Origin: UBA2279 sp041595875
GTDB lineage: Bacteria; Actinomycetota; Coriobacteriia; Anaerosomatales; Anaerosomataceae
Length of the DNA stretch: 64,000 bases
Reading direction: 5' to 3'
Assembly: GCA_041595875.1 (NCBI GenBank)
Contig: JBFHJN010000001.1
Span: 62,001-126,000, forward strand
This document shows, piece by piece, positions 54,150 to 62,693 of this stretch. Both the position numbers and the translations under genes were made by a program. Under the pieces are notes generated by a model. The model was not told the DNA's origin, did not search any database, and saw only the letters and a list, made by a program, of their open reading frames with translations. Numbering within the stretch: position 1 is the first letter of the stretch; each line of letters starts with the position of its first letter.

Positions 54150-54970
54150 TCCGCAGCGATCCCCGTCTCGCACGGGTCGTTGGGATGTGCCGTAGCGGGC
54201 GGGTCGAGCCTGCGGCTCAGGTCGCACATCGCTTCCGCATCTTCCGGGAGCGAGAGGACGCGCGTGGTGACAGAAGTGTCCTTCGCGCCGAGCAGGTCCC
54301 TTACGTTGTTCTTCACCCGGTCGGCGGCCACGTTGGCGCCTTCTTGCGGTGTATGCGGCAGTATCAGCATGAACTCACCGTCGCCCAGATATCCCACGTC
54401 ATCGACCAGTCGTACATCGTTGCGCATGTGGGAGGCAGCGGTTCGCAGGAGATTGCGCTGGCGACCGGGTCGGAGATCGGCGAACAGTGTGGGAGACAGG
54501 TTCAACAGCACGATGGAGAGCGGTGTGTTGTATCGGCGGAACTCGCTTATGCCGGAACGCAGCGCCTGTCCGCAGAACACGCTGTTGTAGACCTGGGTCG
54601 AATCGTCCACCAGGGAGCTACCCTGTATCCGGGCGAGGAAGTACTTGATGCGCCCGCATACCTCGCCACCCACGATGCCGACCACGCCGTATGTGACGGT
54701 GCGCGTGACGATCATGCCCACGACAGGTGATGTGAGGCCCTGTTCGTTCATGAGAGGGATCCTTATGATCACGTAGACCATGGTCGCCGCCACAGCTGCA
54801 ACGAATCCACCGTTGCGTCCCCAATGGGCCGCAGCGAACAGGACGACTACTATCAAGAACTGGGCGAACACTTCGCGGGGGAGAAGCGCGCTTCCGGGCA
54901 CGAACATGCTGCCGACGATGACCGCACCGCCCAGTGCTAGGATGAGCGTCTCGAATCGCGAATACTTCAC
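54122..54970 (-). CDS. Membrane protein with degenerate GGDEF domain
   Basis: 282 residues. About four hydrophobic segments occupy residues 8-105. A GGDEF-fold domain follows (DDSTQVYNSVFCGQALRSGISEFRRYNTPLSIVLLNL ... VGYLGDGEFMLILPHT). The signature is GDGEF rather than GGDEF/GGEEF, and the usual LTGLPNR start reads STQVYNS, so activity as a diguanylate cyclase is doubtful. It could bind c-di-GMP or act as a structural sensor. It converges on and overlaps the ACT gene. Confidence 0.78.
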   Translation of the reverse strand: MKYSRFETLILALGGAVIVGSMFVPGSALLPREVFAQFLIVVVLFAAAHWGRNGGFVAAVAATMVYVIIRIPLMNEQGLTSPVVGMIVTRTVTYGVVGIVGGEVCGRIKYFLARIQGSSLVDDSTQVYNSVFCGQALRSGISEFRRYNTPLSIVLLNLSPTLFADLRPGRQRNLLRTAASHMRNDVRLVDDVGYLGDGEFMLILPHTPQEGANVAADRVKNNVRDLLGAKDTSVTTRVLSLPEDAEAMCDLSRRLDPPATAHPNDPCETGIAADQAEATSGA

Positions 54971-55001
54971 TTCGTTCCTCCGTTGGTCGTGCGCAGCTAG
55001 A

Positions 55002-55346
55002 CTACCGCGGATGATTCGGACAAGTGACCTGGTCGGTTGTCAGGTCCATTTGAAGCACTGAGTCATCGAGCGGGCAGTACCGCACTTTGTCTACGTCCCG
55101 CGCATATGGTCGAAGATCGTCAAAAGACGTCGGGTCTGCACCTTGATGATCGGATCGGTACATGGTTATCGCTGTGGAAAGGGTGCGCTGGTTAGAGAAG
55201 CAGGTGGCTTCGGCGGCGCGCTCCGATGAACCGGAGAAGCTGGCGATGGCGATCAAGGCCAGGATGCTGATGAGAAGGGTCACGAACAGCAGTTCAACGA
55301 TGGTGAATCCGTCGTCCGTGCGCACGTTCTTCCGCATTTCGACCAT
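55002..55346 (-). CDS. Type IV pilin-like (prepilin) protein
   Basis: 114 residues from the second ATG (55346), which has GGGGGAG 9 bases upstream; the ATG at 55355 touches that site. The class III signal GFTIVELLFVTLLISILALIAI has the Gly-Phe cleavage point and Glu5, preceded by a short basic leader. The rest, with two Cys pairs (CFSNQRTL, YCPLDD...TCPNH), is a small pseudopilin-like head. No pilus assembly genes are adjacent, so the secretion machinery must be encoded elsewhere. Confidence 0.85.
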   Translation of the reverse strand: MVEMRKNVRTDDGFTIVELLFVTLLISILALIAIASFSGSSERAAEATCFSNQRTLSTAITMYRSDHQGADPTSFDDLRPYARDVDKVRYCPLDDSVLQMDLTTDQVTCPNHPR

Positions 55347-55388
55347 ATGCGGCATCTCCCCCTGATGTGTGATCCGCCTTCAGACTGC

Positions 55389-55394
55389 ATTATA
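55389..55394 (-). promoter_or_regulatory. -10 box for the pilin-like gene
   Basis: On the minus strand this reads TATAAT, a perfect -10, placed about 43 bases before the pilin start. A TTGTAA lies 15 bases further upstream and could be a weak -35. The context is AT-rich compared with the surroundings. Confidence 0.5.
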
Positions 55395-55516
55395 ACTGAA
55401 CAATGTCCTTTACAACCCGCGAAGTTCGCGTCTGTATTCGGTACGCATCCGGTCGTCCCGGGGCGTCAATTCCTCTACAATGCTGAGAGCACGTCCGTCT
55501 TCGTCCCGGGACCCAC

Positions 55517-56758
55517 ATGTCGCGCACCTCATCATCCGCATATCGCATAGTCGCACTCGTACTGATCGCCGCGCTGTTCGCGCCACTGCCCGCACGGGCC
55601 TCCGTGGCCAACACCGACATCATCGGAACCATCGCGGTAGGGGACTCAACTGAACTTGCAGCCGCAGCGCCCGACCTCGCTATCCCTTCGGGTGTGCTGC
55701 GCACCTTCGACGGGCAGGTCTTGTGGTCTCGCGACGATGACGCTGAGCGCGCGATGGCAAGCACCACCAAGATCATGACCGCGGTCGTGGTCCTGGAGAA
55801 TGTCGAGAATCTTGACGAGATAATCGTCGTGCCGGCAAAGGCGGTCCGTATCGGCGAATCGGCGGTAGGGATCCAGGCCGGTGAGCAGCTGACCATCCGG
55901 GAGCTTCTGGCGGCGATGCTCGTGCACTCCGCTAACGAGGCTGCGATGGCGCTGGCGCTCTACACGGGCAAGACGCTGGAGGGTTTTGCGGAGTTGATGA
56001 ACGAGAAGGCCGCATCCCTGGGTCTTGAACACTCCCATTTCTTGAATCCACACGGGCTTGATGAGTCCGGGCACTACACAAGCGCGTCGGATCTGGCGAC
56101 TCTGGCCACATACGCCATGAAGGACCCGGTCTTCAGGGAGATGGTGGGTCTCGAACAGACGCGCATTCCCGGGCCGGACGGGCAGCGCACTATCGAGACC
56201 TCCAACAAGCTGCTGGGGACCTACGAAGGTGCGACGGGTATCAAGACCGGCTGGACTGACGACGCGGGATACTGTCTGGTGGCGTCCGCCGAGCGGGACG
56301 GAGTCGAGTTGATCGCGGTCGTGCTGGGTGCGACAAGCGAGAGCGAGCGTTTTGCCGAGGCAAAGCGGTTGCTGGACTGGGGGTTTTCTCACTACGGGAT
56401 GCAGGCGGTCTCCTCGGCGGAAAGCAGCGCGGCGCTGGTACCGGTGAGCGACTATCTTGACCGGGCGGTCCTGGCCGTGGTGGGTGAGTCGGTCACGTTG
56501 CCGGTGTTCGACCTCGAGGGTGAGATGACCTCGAGCGTGGATGTGGTCTCGGCAGTGGACGCCCCCGTGCACATCGGCGACCGGCTGGGTACGCTCAACA
56601 TCCGGCAGGGGGAGCGACTGCTCGCCCAGGTGCCGCTGCTGGCGGCTGAGGATGTCGCCGAACCCGACGTCTGGGATAGCATCACTATCTGGGTCACACG
56701 TGCGTGGCGAGGGATCTTCGGCGGACAGAGCCAGGCCTCGCCCGTCACTTATATGTAG
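55517..56758 (+). CDS. dacA: D-alanyl-D-alanine carboxypeptidase (penicillin-binding protein 5 type)
   Basis: 413 residues. A signal peptide (1-28, ending PLPARA) leads to an S11 peptidase domain with Ser82-x-x-Lys85 (ASTTK), Ser138-x-Asn140 (SANEA) and Lys243-Thr-Gly (IKTGWTDDAGYCLV). A PBP5-C-like domain (about 300-385) and a C-terminal amphipathic tail for membrane attachment follow. It trims the terminal D-Ala of peptidoglycan stem peptides. It runs in the same direction as the gcv genes, which start 18 bases later. Confidence 0.94.
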   Translation: MSRTSSSAYRIVALVLIAALFAPLPARASVANTDIIGTIAVGDSTELAAAAPDLAIPSGVLRTFDGQVLWSRDDDAERAMASTTKIMTAVVVLENVENLDEIIVVPAKAVRIGESAVGIQAGEQLTIRELLAAMLVHSANEAAMALALYTGKTLEGFAELMNEKAASLGLEHSHFLNPHGLDESGHYTSASDLATLATYAMKDPVFREMVGLEQTRIPGPDGQRTIETSNKLLGTYEGATGIKTGWTDDAGYCLVASAERDGVELIAVVLGATSESERFAEAKRLLDWGFSHYGMQAVSSAESSAALVPVSDYLDRAVLAVVGESVTLPVFDLEGEMTSSVDVVSAVDAPVHIGDRLGTLNIRQGERLLAQVPLLAAEDVAEPDVWDSITIWVTRAWRGIFGGQSQASPVTYM

Positions 56759-56776
56759 GAGCGGACAGGAGGAACG

Positions 56777-57883
56777 ATGAGCGAGGCAAAACGCACGCCG
56801 TTGTATGAGGAGCACATCGCTTTGGGTGCGCGCATGGTAGATTTCGCCGGCTGGGACATGCCGGTTCAGTACGCGGGGATCATCGAGGAGCACAAAGCGG
56901 TTCGCGAGCGGGTGGGCATCTTCGATGTGTCACACATGGCCGAGTTCCGCTTCTTCGGGTTTGAAGCCAAAGACGCGCTTCAGCGCATCGTGGCCAACGA
57001 TCTTGGCAAGATCGACGAGCTGGGTACCGCGGTGTACACAGTGATGTGCGACGCGGACGGCGGCATCATCGACGACCTCATCGTCTACCACACCGGCGAC
57101 CTGGAGTACCTGATCATCGCGAACGCCTCCAACCGGGAGACCGACTGGGACTGGATCACTTCGCATCTGCCCGAGCAAGGCGTCGAGGCCGCCGATGAGT
57201 CTGACAGGACCGCGCTCATCGCCATCCAGGGGCCGCTCGCGCTGCGCGTGGTGGGGGAGCTTGCCGGTGAAGGCTGGGAACCGCCCGCCCGCTTCTCCAT
57301 AGCCGAGGCGGTCCTGGACACCATCCCGGCATTGGTGGCCCGCACCGGCTACACCGGCGAGGACGGTGTCGAGGTGCTTTGCCATGCCTCCCAGGCGGCA
57401 GCACTGTGGCGAGCACTGCTCAGTTTCCCCGAGGTGACGCCGTGCGGGCTTGGTGCCCGAGATACGTTGCGGTTGGAGATGGGCTACGCGCTCTATGGCT
57501 CTGACATGGACCGTGGAGTGGATCCCGTCTCGGCAGGCCTGGGCTGGACGCTCGGCCTGTCAAAAGGCGAGTTCATCGGCCGGGAAGCGATCGTGCGCAT
57601 CAGAGAAGCAGGCCCTCAGAGCAAGCTTGTCGGCATTACGGTTTCTGAAGGCGTTCCCCGGCACGGTTACAGTGTGTTGCACGAGGGCACGGAGGTGGGT
57701 AAGGTGGCAAGCGGCACATACTCGCCGACGCTGGAGCATGGGATCGCAACGGCGTACGTGCCGGTCAGTCTGGCTTCACCGGGCACGGAGCTTCAGATCG
57801 CGATACGGCGCAAGACCGTCGCGGCTGTTGTGACACGCCCGCCGTTTGTAAAGACAACGTCGTTGAACGCCTCGGCCTCCTAG
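56777..57883 (+). CDS. gcvT: Glycine cleavage system T protein (aminomethyltransferase)
   Basis: 368 residues, standard size. LYEEHIALGARMVDFAGWDMPVQY, VGIFDVSHMAEF, IQGPLALRVV and GLGARDTLRLEMGYALYG are diagnostic, and the C-terminal OB-like part contains IGITVSEG-like and PRHGYSV sequence. It moves the aminomethyl carbon from the H protein lipoyl arm to tetrahydrofolate. GGAGG precedes the ATG. It begins a complete T-H-P1-P2-lipoate-ligase operon. Confidence 0.96.
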   Translation: MSEAKRTPLYEEHIALGARMVDFAGWDMPVQYAGIIEEHKAVRERVGIFDVSHMAEFRFFGFEAKDALQRIVANDLGKIDELGTAVYTVMCDADGGIIDDLIVYHTGDLEYLIIANASNRETDWDWITSHLPEQGVEAADESDRTALIAIQGPLALRVVGELAGEGWEPPARFSIAEAVLDTIPALVARTGYTGEDGVEVLCHASQAAALWRALLSFPEVTPCGLGARDTLRLEMGYALYGSDMDRGVDPVSAGLGWTLGLSKGEFIGREAIVRIREAGPQSKLVGITVSEGVPRHGYSVLHEGTEVGKVASGTYSPTLEHGIATAYVPVSLASPGTELQIAIRRKTVAAVVTRPPFVKTTSLNASAS

Positions 57884-57911
57884 AAGGCGAAGTGAAAGGA
57901 GCGGTTCTGCT

Positions 57912-58295
57912 ATGTATCCCAAGGACCTGAAGTACGATCGCGAGCACGAGTGGGTCAAGGTGGAGGGCGACACCGCCATCCTCGGCATCAGTCACTTCGC
58001 GCAAGACCAGCTTGGCGAGGTCGTCTACGTGGACCTGCCTTCCGTCGGCGACAGCCTGAGCGCCGGCGAGAGCTTCGGCGAGATCGAGTCAGTGAAGTCC
58101 GTGTCCGAGCTGTTCGCGCCGGTCACCGGTGAGATCATCGAGGTCAACGACGGCCTGGGCGACGCGCCCGAGACCGTGAACGAAGACCCGTATGGCGAAG
58201 GCTGGATGGTCAAGGTCACGATCAGCGACGCCAGTGAGCTGGATGCGCTCATGGATGCTGACAGCTACGAAGCGTTCATCGCCGAGGAAGCGTAG
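57912..58295 (+). CDS. gcvH: Glycine cleavage system H protein
   Basis: 127 residues. The lipoylation site is Lys62 in GEIESVKSVSELF, with the upstream EHEWVKVEGDTAILGISHFAQDQLGEVVYVDLP and the C-terminal GEGWMVKVTI. It shuttles the methylamine group between P, T and L proteins on its lipoyl arm. AAAGGAG precedes the ATG. A dedicated lipoate ligase is encoded three genes on. Confidence 0.96.
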   Translation: MYPKDLKYDREHEWVKVEGDTAILGISHFAQDQLGEVVYVDLPSVGDSLSAGESFGEIESVKSVSELFAPVTGEIIEVNDGLGDAPETVNEDPYGEGWMVKVTISDASELDALMDADSYEAFIAEEA

Positions 58296-58299
58296 AGGC

Positions 58300-59637
58300 A
58301 TGCGCTTCATACCCGTCTCCTGTACTGAGCGGGATGAGATGCTCGAAACCGTCGGCGCTCAAAGCGCCGACGCTCTTTTCGACGTCATCCCGGCAGATGT
58401 CCGCTTCAACGACTCGCTAGACATCGCGGGTGGCATGGGGGAGCTTGAGCTCTCCGCGCACCTCGAAGACCTTGCGGGCCGCAACAAGCACGCGGGCAAC
58501 CTGGTGTCGTTTCTCGGCGGTGGCTGCTACGACCACTATGTCCCCGCCATGGTCGATGCCGTGCTCTCCAAACCCGAGTTCTTCACCGCGTACACGCCGT
58601 ATCAGCCCGAGGTGAGCCAGGGAACGCTCCAGGCGATCTACGAGTTCCAGACGATGGTCTGCTCGCTGACCGGAATGGATGTAGCCAACGCGTCGCTCTA
58701 CGACGGGGCGACCGCGATGGTGGAGGCCGCCCTGATGGCCGCCCGGGTCAAGAAGCGGCGTTCGTTCGTGGTCGCCGGCACCGTGCACCCCGAGTGGCGA
58801 GAGACGCTTGCAACCTACTCCCACGCGGGTTCCTACGAGGTCGTCGAGACCCCCGCGAGCGGCGGCACGGTCGATCTGACCGCGCTGGCTGCGTCCGTAG
58901 GCGACGGGACCGCTGCGGTACTCGTGAGCTCGCCCAACTTCTACGGCAACATAGAGGACCTGGCGGCGATCGCTCGCATCGCTCATGATGCCGGGGCGCT
59001 GCTGGTCGTCTCGGCCAATCCGATACTGCTGGGAGTGATCGAGGCGCCCGGCGCGTTCGGCGCAGATATCGTGGTGGGCGAAGGCCAGCCTCTCGGGAAC
59101 GTGATGTCGTTCGGCGGTCCCGGGCTGGGTCTGTTCGCCTGTCGTGAGGAGTTCTTGCGTGCCATGCCCGGACGCATCGTCGGACGCACGAATGACGTGG
59201 ACGGCCGTCCCGGCTTCGTGCTCACGATGGCAACGCGCGAGCAGCACATCCGTCGCCAGAAGGCGACTTCCAACATCTGCAGCAACCACGCGCTCAACGC
59301 TCTTGCGGCCGGCGTCTATCTGGCATCTGTCGGGGCCGCTGGACTTGCGGGCGTTGGCGCCGCATGTATCTCCAAAGCCCACTTCTTGCGGGAGAGCCTG
59401 CTTGCCACCGGCAAGTTCACGTCCCCGTGGGACGCGCCGTTCGGCAACGAGTTCGCCCTGCGATACGAAGGCGATGTCGCCACGTTGCAGTCCGCGATGC
59501 TGGAGCGCGGCTATCTGGCAGGTCTGGATCTTGCGCGCTTCGACGAAGCTGACTCCGGGCTGGTCCTGTTCGCGGTGACCGAGAAGCGCACCCGCGTTCA
59601 GATGGAGCGCTTCGTACAGGAGGTGGCGTCCCTATGA
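58300..59637 (+). CDS. gcvPA: Glycine dehydrogenase (decarboxylating) subunit 1
   Basis: 445 residues. FLGGGCYDHYVPAMVDAVLSKPEFFTAYTPYQPEVSQGTLQAIYEFQTMV-type sequence and TMATREQHIRRQKATSNICSNHALNAL identify the P1 half of the split P protein used by many anaerobes and Gram-positives. It lacks the PLP lysine, which is in subunit 2. The ATG lies 4 bases after gcvH and the stop overlaps the gcvPB start. The frame is open upstream but only within gcvH. Confidence 0.95.
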   Translation: MRFIPVSCTERDEMLETVGAQSADALFDVIPADVRFNDSLDIAGGMGELELSAHLEDLAGRNKHAGNLVSFLGGGCYDHYVPAMVDAVLSKPEFFTAYTPYQPEVSQGTLQAIYEFQTMVCSLTGMDVANASLYDGATAMVEAALMAARVKKRRSFVVAGTVHPEWRETLATYSHAGSYEVVETPASGGTVDLTALAASVGDGTAAVLVSSPNFYGNIEDLAAIARIAHDAGALLVVSANPILLGVIEAPGAFGADIVVGEGQPLGNVMSFGGPGLGLFACREEFLRAMPGRIVGRTNDVDGRPGFVLTMATREQHIRRQKATSNICSNHALNALAAGVYLASVGAAGLAGVGAACISKAHFLRESLLATGKFTSPWDAPFGNEFALRYEGDVATLQSAMLERGYLAGLDLARFDEADSGLVLFAVTEKRTRVQMERFVQEVASL

Positions 59638-61115
59638 GCGAGCGACCCGTACGCGAAGCACTCACAGGCCGCGTCATCTTCGAGATAGGCTCTCCGGACG
59701 CTCGCTGCGTCGAGCCGCCGGTCCTCGATGTCCCGATGACCGACGTTTCCACCGCGCTCGGCGGGCAGGCGCGAAGCAGCACGCCGTTGCTGCCGCAGGT
59801 AGCCGAGGTCGATCTTGCCCGCCACTACGCGCATCTTGCCGAGGCGAACTTCGGCGTGGACAACGGGTTCTACCCTCTGGGCAGCTGCACCATGAAGTAC
59901 AACCCCAAGATCAACGAGTGGGCGTGCAGGCTCCCGGGCTTTGCGGGAACGCATCCGTATCAGCCGAAAGAGACCGTGCAAGGCGTCATCGAGCTCATGG
60001 TGGGATTGCAAGACGCGCTGGCCGAGGTGGCAGGGCTTCCTGCCGTCACGCTGCAGCCTGCTGCGGGTGCGCACGGCGAGCTGACCGGGCTTATGTGCAT
60101 CCGGGCATATCACACGGCGAACGGTGACGCGCGCAAGCGGGTCATCATCCCCGATTCTGCCCATGGCACGAACCCCGCCACTGTCGCCATGTGCGGCTAC
60201 GAGGTGACGACGGTCCCCAGTGACGAGTCCGGTGGCGTGGATCTGGATGCGCTCAGGTCCGTTCTGGATACCGACGTTGCCGCTCTCATGCTCACCAACC
60301 CCAACACCCTGGGGCTGTTCGATGAGAACATCCTGGCGATCACCGACGCACTGCATTCGGTGGGAGCGCTGGCATACTACGACGGCGCGAACATGAACGC
60401 GGTGATGGGCAAGGCCCGTCCCGGGGACATGGGCTTCGATGTGATGCACTACAACCTGCACAAGACCTTCAGCACTCCGCATGGCGGCGGCGGTCCGGGT
60501 TCGGGCGCGGTGGCTGTGCGCGATACGCTGGCTGCCTTCCTGCCGGGTCCCATTGCCGTCCGTGCAAAAGACGGCAGCTTCGAGTTCCACACCCCGGAGC
60601 AGTCGATAGGCCGGGTACGTTCCTTCCACGGCAACGTCGGCGTGCTCGTCCGTGCGTATGCCTACATCCGCGCTCTGGGCGGCGCCGGTCTTGAGGAGGC
60701 TTCCGAGCAGGCTGTTCTCTCGGCGAACTACATGCAAGAGAAGCTCAAGGTCGCCTATGACCTGCCGCAGGACCGCACGTGCATGCATGAGTTCGTGCTC
60801 TCAGGAAAGCGGTTGCGCAAGGAGTACGGCGTTCGTACCCTCGACGTCGCAAAGCGCCTGCTGGACTACGGCTATCATCCGCCGACGATCTACTTCCCGT
60901 TGATCGTGGAAGAGGCGATGATGATCGAGCCCACAGAGACAGAGGGCAAGGCCACTTTGGACCGGTTCATCGAGGTCATGCTTCGCATCGCCGAGGAGGC
61001 AAAAAGCGATCCTGACCTGTTGCACGGGGCCCCGTATGACACACCGGTGCGTCGTCTCGATGAGGCGGGCGCTGTCAAGAACCTCGACGTTGTGTGGAGC
61101 CCTGAGGAGGTCTAG
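59634..61115 (+). CDS. gcvPB: Glycine dehydrogenase (decarboxylating) subunit 2
   Basis: 493 residues. It holds the pyridoxal phosphate Lys277 in NLHKTFSTPHGGGGPGSG and the conserved FYPLGSCTMKYNPKINE and PDSAHGTNPA segments. With subunit 1 it decarboxylates glycine and loads the remaining aminomethyl group on the H protein. It starts 4 bases before the end of gcvPA. No L protein (dihydrolipoamide dehydrogenase) gene is present in the window. Confidence 0.95.
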   Translation: MSERPVREALTGRVIFEIGSPDARCVEPPVLDVPMTDVSTALGGQARSSTPLLPQVAEVDLARHYAHLAEANFGVDNGFYPLGSCTMKYNPKINEWACRLPGFAGTHPYQPKETVQGVIELMVGLQDALAEVAGLPAVTLQPAAGAHGELTGLMCIRAYHTANGDARKRVIIPDSAHGTNPATVAMCGYEVTTVPSDESGGVDLDALRSVLDTDVAALMLTNPNTLGLFDENILAITDALHSVGALAYYDGANMNAVMGKARPGDMGFDVMHYNLHKTFSTPHGGGGPGSGAVAVRDTLAAFLPGPIAVRAKDGSFEFHTPEQSIGRVRSFHGNVGVLVRAYAYIRALGGAGLEEASEQAVLSANYMQEKLKVAYDLPQDRTCMHEFVLSGKRLRKEYGVRTLDVAKRLLDYGYHPPTIYFPLIVEEAMMIEPTETEGKATLDRFIEVMLRIAEEAKSDPDLLHGAPYDTPVRRLDEAGAVKNLDVVWSPEEV

Positions 61116-61133
61116 CCCGACAGGGCGAGTCAT

Positions 61134-61934
61134 TTGAAATGGCGACTCATCATCGACGGTCCGGTGGACGGCCTGCGTAACATGGCCATCGACCGGGCCG
61201 TCTTGCACTCTCACGAGACCGGCGAGGCGCCTCCCACGCTGCGCCTGTATCGATGGCGCGTGCCCACGGTCACTCTGGGCAAGTTCCAGAAGGCAGGGGA
61301 CGCCGACCTAGAGCTGTGTGAGCGTCTGGGGATCGACGTGGTTCGGCGGCCTACCGGTGGCCGAGGCGTGCTGCACGACGACGAGGTCACCTACTCGGTG
61401 GTCGCGGGTGTGCGGGAGGGCCTGCCGAGGGGCGTGGCGGCCAGTTACCGGGTGCTCTGCGGCGCACTGGTGGAGGCCTATCATGACCTGGGCGTCGATG
61501 CGGACCTCACGGCGCGCCCCCGGGGAGAGCGCGCAGCGGGGGCCTGCTATCTACACGCTACGAGCGCCGATCTCTCGCTTGGCGTGGCCAAGCTCTCCGG
61601 TAGCGCGCAAGTCTGGCATCGCGACTCATGCCTGCAGCACGGGTCGTTCGTACGCACTCGCGACGTCAGCCGGGAGGCGCGCGTGTTCAGGCTTGACGAG
61701 GCGGGGGAGGAAGCGCTCGCCGCGCGCACGGTGACGTTTGCCGATGTGCTGGCCGTCTCGCCGGATGATGAGACCATCCGTCAGGCTGTCTCCGGGGCGT
61801 TTGAGACGGTGCTGGGTATCGAGTTTCAGCCGGGTGTTCTCTCGGAAGCAGAAGCTGCAGCGGTAGAGGACGGTATGGCGCAGTTCCGGATCGATGGGTC
61901 TACGCCCCATCAGGTGGGGAAAGAGCCTAGGTAG
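61134..61934 (+). CDS. Lipoate-protein ligase family protein (LplA/LipM-type)
   Basis: 266 residues from a TTG start. The biotin/lipoate ligase fold is clear in NMAIDRAVL, RLYRWRVPTVTLGKFQ, the RRPTGGRGVLHDDEVTYSVV lipoate-binding loop and the KLSGSAQVWHRDSCLQHGS segment containing the catalytic Lys-Leu-Ser-Gly-Ser-Ala. It attaches lipoate, or octanoate, to the H protein encoded in the same operon. A Cys at the HRDSC position is reminiscent of LipM octanoyltransferases, so either activity is possible. Confidence 0.88.
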   Translation: MKWRLIIDGPVDGLRNMAIDRAVLHSHETGEAPPTLRLYRWRVPTVTLGKFQKAGDADLELCERLGIDVVRRPTGGRGVLHDDEVTYSVVAGVREGLPRGVAASYRVLCGALVEAYHDLGVDADLTARPRGERAAGACYLHATSADLSLGVAKLSGSAQVWHRDSCLQHGSFVRTRDVSREARVFRLDEAGEEALAARTVTFADVLAVSPDDETIRQAVSGAFETVLGIEFQPGVLSEAEAAAVEDGMAQFRIDGSTPHQVGKEPR

Positions 61935-62048
61935 GACCACTTTGCGGCCGGTAAGGATAAGGCCGAGGTCGAGGGGTCTTTGTCCGTGCCGTCTGCTACA
62001 ATGATGCCGAGCTCAGACAGGCTCGTCACACTGTTGTTTGGAGGGGAA

Positions 62049-62360
62049 ATGGGACCTGATAAGCACGCCTCAGACGATGCTTTGCTGGACCTTGGAGACA
62101 AGACCCCGGACGAACTGCGTGAGTTGCTTGATGAGCTCTATGCTGAAGAGCAGCGCACCAGTTATCGCAGGCGTGTCCTCCACGGTAAGATCGACATCCT
62201 TCGCGCCGAATTGGTGCGCCGGATGAAGACGCAGCGTGAGGCCGGAGAAGACGTCGTCTCTGCCGGTGACCTGGAGCGTCTCATCGACATCCTGTCAAAC
62301 GATATGCGCGGTGTTTCGCGGTACGATGTGACCGCTGAAGACAGCAACGACGACGAGTGA
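62049..62360 (+). CDS. RsiG-like, single-motif c-di-GMP-responsive anti-sigma candidate
   Basis: 103 residues, mostly helical. The helix LLDELYAEEQRTSYRRRVLHGKIDILRAEL carries the RsiG c-di-GMP pattern E-x3-S-x2-R-x3-(Q)-x3-D as Glu34, Ser38, Arg41, His45 and Asp49, with His in place of Gln. In Streptomyces RsiG, c-di-GMP lets this coiled coil hold sigma WhiG inactive; that protein has two motifs, whereas deep-branching actinobacteria have a one-motif form that dimerises. This protein has only one. ATG 62049 has GGAGGGG upstream. No sigma gene is in the window. Confidence 0.75.
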   Translation: MGPDKHASDDALLDLGDKTPDELRELLDELYAEEQRTSYRRRVLHGKIDILRAELVRRMKTQREAGEDVVSAGDLERLIDILSNDMRGVSRYDVTAEDSNDDE

Positions 62361-62398
62361 CCTGCGTCCCGGATGACCGGGACCGACAAGGAGGACCC

Positions 62399-62659
62399 GT
62401 GACAACGATAGCCGACAAGATCCAGTCGTTCCTTGACGACCTGGCCATTGACGCCGTTGAAGAGCGAGTAGTGGAGTACGTGATACGAGAGGTCCACAAC
62501 GGACGTAAGCTTGCCGAGGCACTGAGCGACCCGTACGTGCGTAACCGCCTTAGCGAAGAGAAGCTCGCACACGTACTCGAGAACCCTGAGATAGCCACCG
62601 CGCTTGAATCGCAGATCGCACAGTCATTCAAGAAGAAGGAGTTCGGCTTCCTCGACTGA
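62399..62659 (+). CDS. Small conserved-looking helical protein, unknown function
   Basis: 86 residues from a GTG with AAGGAGG 4 bases before it, a very good ribosome-binding site. It is rich in amphipathic helices (KIQSFLDDLAIDAVEERVVEYVIREVHNGRKLAEAL ... RLSEEKLAHVLENPEIATALESQI) and contains no Cys. No family is recognised. It follows the RsiG-like gene by 38 bases and precedes the FHA gene by 34, so it is probably part of the same regulatory operon. Confidence 0.65.
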   Translation: MTTIADKIQSFLDDLAIDAVEERVVEYVIREVHNGRKLAEALSDPYVRNRLSEEKLAHVLENPEIATALESQIAQSFKKKEFGFLD

Positions 62660-62693
62660 GGCCAGGCGATCCCTACCAGCAGGGATGGTGAGC

